The notes beneath the pieces were generated by a model. That model searched no databases and was not told the DNA's origin. It saw only the letters and a list, made by a program, of their open reading frames with translations. Shown one piece after another: positions 5,133-6,166 of a stretch of DNA of 6,166 nt. Both the position numbers and the translations under genes were made by a program. Source of the DNA: a bacterium (lineage in GTDB: Bacteria > Actinomycetota > Acidimicrobiia > Acidimicrobiales > CATQHL01); the NCBI GenBank assembly GCA_028819945.1, contig JAPPKQ010000139.1, forward strand, positions 1 to 6,166, in the 5' to 3' direction. Each line of letters opens with the position of its first letter. Position 1 is the first letter of the stretch.

Positions 5133-6145
5133 CCGCCGTCCTGCCCGACCGGCCCGCGCGGGAAGCCTCTGCCTGGCCCGAGCGGCTGCGTGGCCTGGTG
5201 TTCTCCGGGCGGCTCACCTGGGTCACGCTGGGCGCGGTCATCGTGGCGGAGTTCGTGGTCTTCAGCATCGCGGCACCGCGGTTCCTGAGCACCACGAATC
5301 TGCTGAACACCGGCCGGGCAACGGCGGTGCTCATGATCGTCGCCACCGGCGCCACGTTCGGGCTGATCTCCGGTGCCCTCGACATCTCGGTCGGATCGGT
5401 CATGGCGCTCTCGGGCACGATCGGGACGCAGATCGTCATCGCCGGCCATCCGGCCTCGCTCGCCATCCTGGCGGCCATCGGCTCGGGCTTCGGCGTGGGT
5501 CTCATCAACGGCTTCGTCGTGGTGAAGCTCCGGGTCAATCCCCTGGTTGCGACATTGGGCATGTTGGGCATCGCCTTCGGGCTGGCGTTCGTTGTGGACG
5601 GTGGCGCCGGCATCGCCGGCAACCTGCGGCAGACCACGGACGCCGCCTACGGGGTCATGAAGAACGACCTCGTGGGGATCCCCCTGCCGCTGGTCTTCGC
5701 CGTGCTCTTCGCCGCAGCCGGCTGGGTCCTGCTCGCCAAGACCCGGTTCGGGCTCTACGCCTACGCCGTGGGCGGGAACGCCTCGGCCGGACGCTCGGTT
5801 GCGCTCCCGGTGGACCGGCTGCGGATGATGTACCTGGTCTTCAGCGGCGCTTGCGCGGCAACCGGTGGCTACGTGCTGTCGTCCACGCTGGGCGGCTCGG
5901 GAGCGGCGAGCGTGCCCGGCACCTTGGTGCTGACCGTCGTGACCGCCGTGATTCTGGGCGGGGTCGGCCTCCTGGGCGGGACCGGCACCATGGGCGGCAC
6001 GATCCTCGGCGTGATCGTCCTGGGGGTGCTCGAGAACGGCATGACCCTCGCCGGCTGGCCGACCTTCTACCAGTACGTCGTGGAAGGCCTGCTGCTCATG
6101 CTGGCCGTAGGCTTGGACGCAATGCGGACCGGGGGCTACCGCTGA
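5129..6145 (+). CDS. Sugar ABC transporter permease, RbsC-like (CUT2), second subunit
   Basis: A 338-residue inner-membrane permease, homologous to but clearly different from the preceding one, so the channel is probably a heterodimer. Hydrophobic segments lie at about 30-47, 65-82, 90-105, 110-129, 137-157, 184-202, 232-252, 264-281, 286-302 and 313-327. Family motifs: LISGALDISVGSVMALSG (79-96), NGFVVVKLRVNPLVATLGM (127-145) and the ATPase-docking loop VGGNASAGRSVALPVDR (214-230). In that loop the usual Ala-Ala-Arg is Ala-Gly-Arg; the first permease keeps the standard form. It ends TGGYR, similar to the GGFR end of its partner, which suggests descent by duplication. ATG at 5129 overlaps the previous stop (ATGA), and no strong ribosome site precedes it. 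It is the last complete gene in the window. Confidence 0.94.
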   Translation: MTAVLPDRPAREASAWPERLRGLVFSGRLTWVTLGAVIVAEFVVFSIAAPRFLSTTNLLNTGRATAVLMIVATGATFGLISGALDISVGSVMALSGTIGTQIVIAGHPASLAILAAIGSGFGVGLINGFVVVKLRVNPLVATLGMLGIAFGLAFVVDGGAGIAGNLRQTTDAAYGVMKNDLVGIPLPLVFAVLFAAAGWVLLAKTRFGLYAYAVGGNASAGRSVALPVDRLRMMYLVFSGACAATGGYVLSSTLGGSGAASVPGTLVLTVVTAVILGGVGLLGGTGTMGGTILGVIVLGVLENGMTLAGWPTFYQYVVEGLLLMLAVGLDAMRTGGYR

Positions 6146-6155
6146 GAGCCGATCT

Positions 6156-6160
6156 GGAGG
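6156..6160 (+). promoter_or_regulatory. Shine-Dalgarno GGAGG for a gene starting at or just past the window edge
   Basis: GGAGG lies 10 bases after the stop of the second permease and 6 bases before the window ends. No start codon follows within the window. Its strength and position suggest that another gene of the same transcription unit begins within a few bases beyond the edge. Confidence 0.55.
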
Positions 6161-6166
6161 GCGCGG

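Overview
The window is GC-rich throughout, uses GTG as well as ATG starts, and packs its genes tightly on the + strand. This fits a high-GC bacterium. An actinobacterial origin is my best guess, but nothing here (no rRNA, no marker gene) settles it, and a high-GC proteobacterium is possible. I see no RNA gene, mobile element, CRISPR array or long repeat.

The window holds one sugar uptake and modification locus, cut at both ends. Bases 3-368 are the C-terminal third or so of a periplasmic (or lipid-anchored) sugar-binding protein of the ribose/xylose type. A 179-base gap (369-547) follows. It contains a long stem-loop right after the binding-protein gene and a pair of mutually exclusive GC-rich hairpins before the next gene. 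From 548 to 6145 run six genes that are almost certainly one transcription unit: a TIM-barrel sugar isomerase/epimerase (548-1576), a Gfo/Idh/MocA NAD(P)-dependent oxidoreductase (1584-2717), a cupin-like protein of the ureidoglycolate lyase (AllA) family (2714-3331), a single-domain CUT2 sugar ABC ATPase (3328-4140), and two different RbsC-like permeases (4137-5132 and 5129-6145). The first two are 7 bases apart; every later junction is a 4-base stop/start overlap. The last 21 bases carry a strong Shine-Dalgarno sequence, so the operon probably continues.

The simplest reading is that the binding protein captures a sugar or glycoside, and the two permeases with the ATPase import it. The oxidoreductase and isomerase then act on it, as in the known pairs (for example E. 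coli YcjS/YcjR) that go through 3-keto-sugar intermediates. The AllA-like protein is the unexpected member. It keeps the family fold signature but lacks histidines present in E. coli AllA, and nothing nearby suggests purine or allantoin breakdown. It may be a repurposed lyase or isomerase acting on the keto-sugar. This is the best candidate here for an undescribed enzyme activity; the substrate cannot be read from the sequence.
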